From Apostichopus japonicus (lineage: Eukaryota; Echinodermata; Holothuroidea; Aspidochirotida; Stichopodidae): a DNA stretch of 64,000 bases. Below the pieces are notes generated by a model. The model made no database searches. It saw nothing but the letters and a program-made list of their open reading frames with translations, and was not told the origin of the DNA. This document shows positions 61,080-64,000 of this stretch, piece after piece (positions within the stretch are counted from its first letter, which is position 1; every line of letters begins with the position of its first letter). Both the position numbers and the translations under genes were made by a program. Where the stretch lies: the NCBI RefSeq assembly GCF_037975245.1, contig NC_092567.1:11504376-11568375 (forward strand), written 5' to 3'.

Positions 61080-62350
61080 ACTGATATGAATGTGTGGGTC
61101 CAAGCAGGCTTATATATGAAAGGGCGTATCTGGGTTTAACTTGAAACTAAGAAACAAATGGATTGTTTAGGTAGGTTTCATCAACTTCATGTACTTTAAC
61201 ATACTAGGAAAATTAAGGAGAGGTGAATACTTAAAAGTTTAACTAAAAGATTAAATTTAAGGTTTTTAATTCATTTTCAAGAAACGTCTTTTTCTACCAT
61301 CCTCTTTAAAATATTTGTCATATTCCTTTCGTCTTTTGAATAACTGCTAAATAAAAGCTTAAAAAAAGCAGTATCTTGAAGGAGCTCAGGCCCGAGTGGG
61401 AGGAGAGGGGGGGGGGGTGGGGTATTCAAAGTACCTAGTAATGTGGTTGATTTTGTAAAATTTACCACCGGGCAAATTAATTTTGTATAATTATATTTAA
61501 GTGCTGACGATAATATAATGCAACATCCGAGCCTTGTATCCTCACATGGTACCTATTGTTATTAGTACTCTTGCTATCAGAACCATTCAATATGTCTGTA
61601 TATTATTGGATAAGAAACACTCTGATGTAAGTAGAGTAAAATTATTCCTTATCCCGACCCAAGTCCGAGACGACTTGGTTCTAGTATGGCACTCTCGAGT
61701 CCTAACAGCGTTCTATAGAGTATATGAGCAACCCAAACCAAGTCCGAGTAAGCTAATACATAGAGACAAAGCAATGTCGAGCTCACGCGGTTTCTGCCAA
61801 TACTAGTCTAATAGACACGTAGGGAGTATCGGTTACATAAACCCACTCTAAATAATCTTTAATTTACAGACCGTTGCTTACTGGTCTAAATGTTCCCAGC
61901 CTAACGTTGAACTGAGAGAGTCAACTATTGGAAAATTGATTATGTTCGCATGTACAAACTACCAATTAAACATATACACATACCCAGGGTAAATTGAGAA
62001 AGAAAGTAATCTATACAGGGTTTATTATATTTCAGGATTGTTTTGCAATGTTAACAGGTCTAGACTATAGTCTATTTAATTCTCCCCTTATGGCTCTTAT
62101 TTAATGTGTTCATCATACAACTGAATTTCCCAAACTTGCATGATATCTCTACTCGATCAACATTACGATAGAAACAGACCATCTAAGACGAAGGGGGATG
62201 GGGGGGGGGGGGTGTTGGGGGTAGCTAATATAATGCTTTGTGGGCTAACCAATATTTTTCTTTTTTTGCCATTACATCGATACAACCACGAGGTTATGGG
62301 GTTTATCTTTGAATACTGCTCTCTTTTCTCTTGTCGTGAGAAGTTCATTA
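61080..62350. other. Stretch without a supported gene
   Basis: The ORFs here (for example 61534-61806) lack splice borders or domains. Two CCAAGTCCGAG words at 61660 and 61738, each near a run of mixed composition, hint at a repeat. G-runs occur at 61407-61420 and 62200-62220. Confidence 0.35.
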
Positions 62351-62353
62351 TGA

Positions 62354-62381
62354 TGACGTCACTCAGTGTTTAATGACGTCA
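62354..62381 (+). promoter_or_regulatory. Tandem CRE pair (two TGACGTCA, 20 bp apart)
   Basis: The block ATGACGTCACTCAGTGT occurs twice in succession, placing perfect CREs at 62354-62361 and 62374-62381; a third, half-matching TGATGACGG follows at 62391. Twenty bases is about two helical turns. The candidate exon at 62646-62681 lies 265 bp downstream, so a promoter or enhancer role is possible. Confidence 0.5.
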
Positions 62382-62645
62382 CTCAGTGTGTGATGACGGA
62401 TTTGAACATAAAGCTGATGTTTATATTCATGTTATTAAGTCCGTGCATCTTACATTGACGAGTCTGTCTCCTTTATTGACTTTAGGGTGTTCAATGTAGA
62501 TGTGCGTTTACCTGCCAGGAATAGTTTACTGTGATATTTGTGCAGATATATGATCCAAATATATATACTTTTTGCTTCGCTATAGTATATTTTCCTGAAA
62601 TTCAATTTCAAAATCTCATGAATATAATATTTCTCTTCCTTTCAG

Positions 62646-62681
62646 GCCTGTGACGAAAATGGCAAACTACCAGGAGAAGAG
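62646..62681 (+). CDS. Isolated candidate exon of a further gene
   Basis: A 36-nt segment between a strong acceptor (TTTCTCTTCCTTTCAG) and a strong donor (GAG|GTAAGC) codes ACDENGKLPGEE in the open phase-0 reading. Its size and charge resemble the juxtamembrane linker exons of the receptor gene. If real, the rest of the gene lies beyond the right edge. No companion exon was found within the window. Confidence 0.35.
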
Positions 62682-63577
62682 GTAAGCGAGACATATATTC
62701 ATGTTCCTGTTAATTAGTAACGGTAATTTTAGTAACAGACATAGAGGTATTAATTAATGTGAAACAAAGAAATAAGACAAACGAGCATTAAACTTTGTTT
62801 CTCATCACGGGGAAAGATTTATAATTGTCGTGTATCGAAAAGGGAATTCAGATAGCCCAGTTACAAGTGTATACCTCGTAATGATGATAGCACCGTTCTC
62901 AATGTCAAGTTTAGATGCGGCCTAAATAATCTTACTTCCGCACACACGGTCAAAGTAATGCTAAACTAAGAAACGGATATACTTTAAAATAAGTTTAGTC
63001 CGGTGTTATGGTGTGTTACAAGCCTCATACAATATTGGAATATAACTTTTAAGCTGTCAATCCCCTCCCGCTGGTAGATGCTTCATGATTATTTTATTTC
63101 ACTCTGCTGATGTGCATATCATAATTCGTTACCAATACCAAAAGTATAAAAGAAGATATTTATAATATTCTTGTAGAACATCCTTTGTTCATTAATTTCT
63201 CCGTGAAAATTTTGTTCACAGTTTATTGACCGTGAAAGGAACTGATAAAAAAAAATTAACATTTTGAATGTTACTTTTATAGCGTAACAATTTTCTCTAC
63301 ACACAAAGGGCTAACTGTAGAAGTCTTTGCTCAAATCTACCATAAATCTCTACTCCGGTATTCTTTGATATATTAAAATCATTAGAATCATTCCCTGGGG
63401 TCGGGGAGGGGTTGGGGATGGTTTAGGATTGTATCCGTTGGGTAATAGCATCATGAATCATTGTGGAACGAGAGCATACACTGTGTCATAAAATCACTAA
63501 CTCGGAGCGAACTGTTGTCATATGACATGTAAGGAAACTAGTAGAAATGAACGGTTGATGTTTTAGTGACTGAGTGA

Positions 63578-63585
63578 TGACGTCA
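63578..63585. promoter_or_regulatory. CRE-type palindrome TGACGTCA
   Basis: A perfect CRE within AGTGACTGAGTGATGACGTC, which echoes the ACTCAGTG words of the 62354-62381 pair. No gene start is identified beside it. Confidence 0.3.
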
Positions 63586-64000
63586 TACAGTAATCCATTA
63601 CAGAGTGGATTAAATGGAGGAGGGGTGCATCAAGTAAGTTCCAGTTCAGGTCCGTTTATATAAAAGACATGACAGCAACGGTGTAGGTAGCTAACGACAC
63701 TATAGTGATTAGGATGAATCTGCGTGCATGAGAGTCGACTCTCTTTCAACATAAACCTTAAAAAAAAAAAAAAACATTTATTGAGCAATATACTTCCCAA
63801 ATGTGTGTCAGTTCAAAGCCTACAGTATATACGGTCACCGTTGTTTTTAGTCTGCATTTATTTTTGCAATATGAAAGCCAATTTCTTTATATTTTACCAA
63901 ACCTTTCTAAAGTTAGTCAAAATGAGCTAGCAATGAAGTACTGTCACGGATTCTTTTAAGAAAGCAGCCGACAACGGCGTAAAGACGGACAGAGAGCGTA

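Overview
The window is animal (metazoan) genomic DNA: AT-rich, with short coding exons bounded by GT-AG introns and large numbers of decayed transposons, minisatellites and microsatellites. The NACHT receptor gene, its intron-rich form and the style of the repeats suggest an invertebrate deuterostome. An echinoderm, perhaps a sea cucumber, is my best guess, but that is inference. No rRNA, functional tRNA, operon or CRISPR array was seen.

Region 1-14,400 holds no gene I can support. It contains a large imperfect inverted repeat (2,980-4,090), two tandem-repeat families rich in AGGTCA half-sites, a TTAGCATGTATG minisatellite (about 11,100-11,930) and a 75-bp satellite (about 13,230-14,235).

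Region 14,400-32,200 is the centre of interest: a plus-strand receptor gene. A decayed immunoglobulin-like exon (14,423 to about 14,700; one frameshift, two in-frame stops) is followed by 14 exons whose splice phases all agree. They encode a transmembrane helix, a basic/acidic linker, an intact NACHT NTPase exon of about 495 residues, a C-terminal module present twice as duplicated exon sets, and a short tail ending at 32,171. The intact part is 877 codons plus stop. The layout implies a membrane-anchored NACHT receptor that once had, or in sister genes still has, Ig domains outside the cell. Its introns carry a reverse-transcriptase fragment, a TIR element, a DR1-bearing minisatellite and a pair of dispersed repeats.

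Region 35,800-43,550 holds a second plus-strand gene. It has a CRE-like promoter site, an ATG at 36,036, six phase-1 exons, a stop at 43,497 and a poly(A) signal at 43,541. One 78-nt basic exon is tandemly duplicated. The product (129 or 155 aa) is an uncharacterised small basic protein.

Region 43,550-64,000 is mostly mobile DNA: several hAT-like non-autonomous elements (the best at 47,530-48,676 with a perfect 8-bp target duplication), a GGGCCCAATTGGG repeat patch, and a frameshifted minus-strand gene with SGNH-hydrolase-like blocks (56,698-58,051). Near the right edge are tandem CRE sites and one isolated candidate exon (62,646-62,681).
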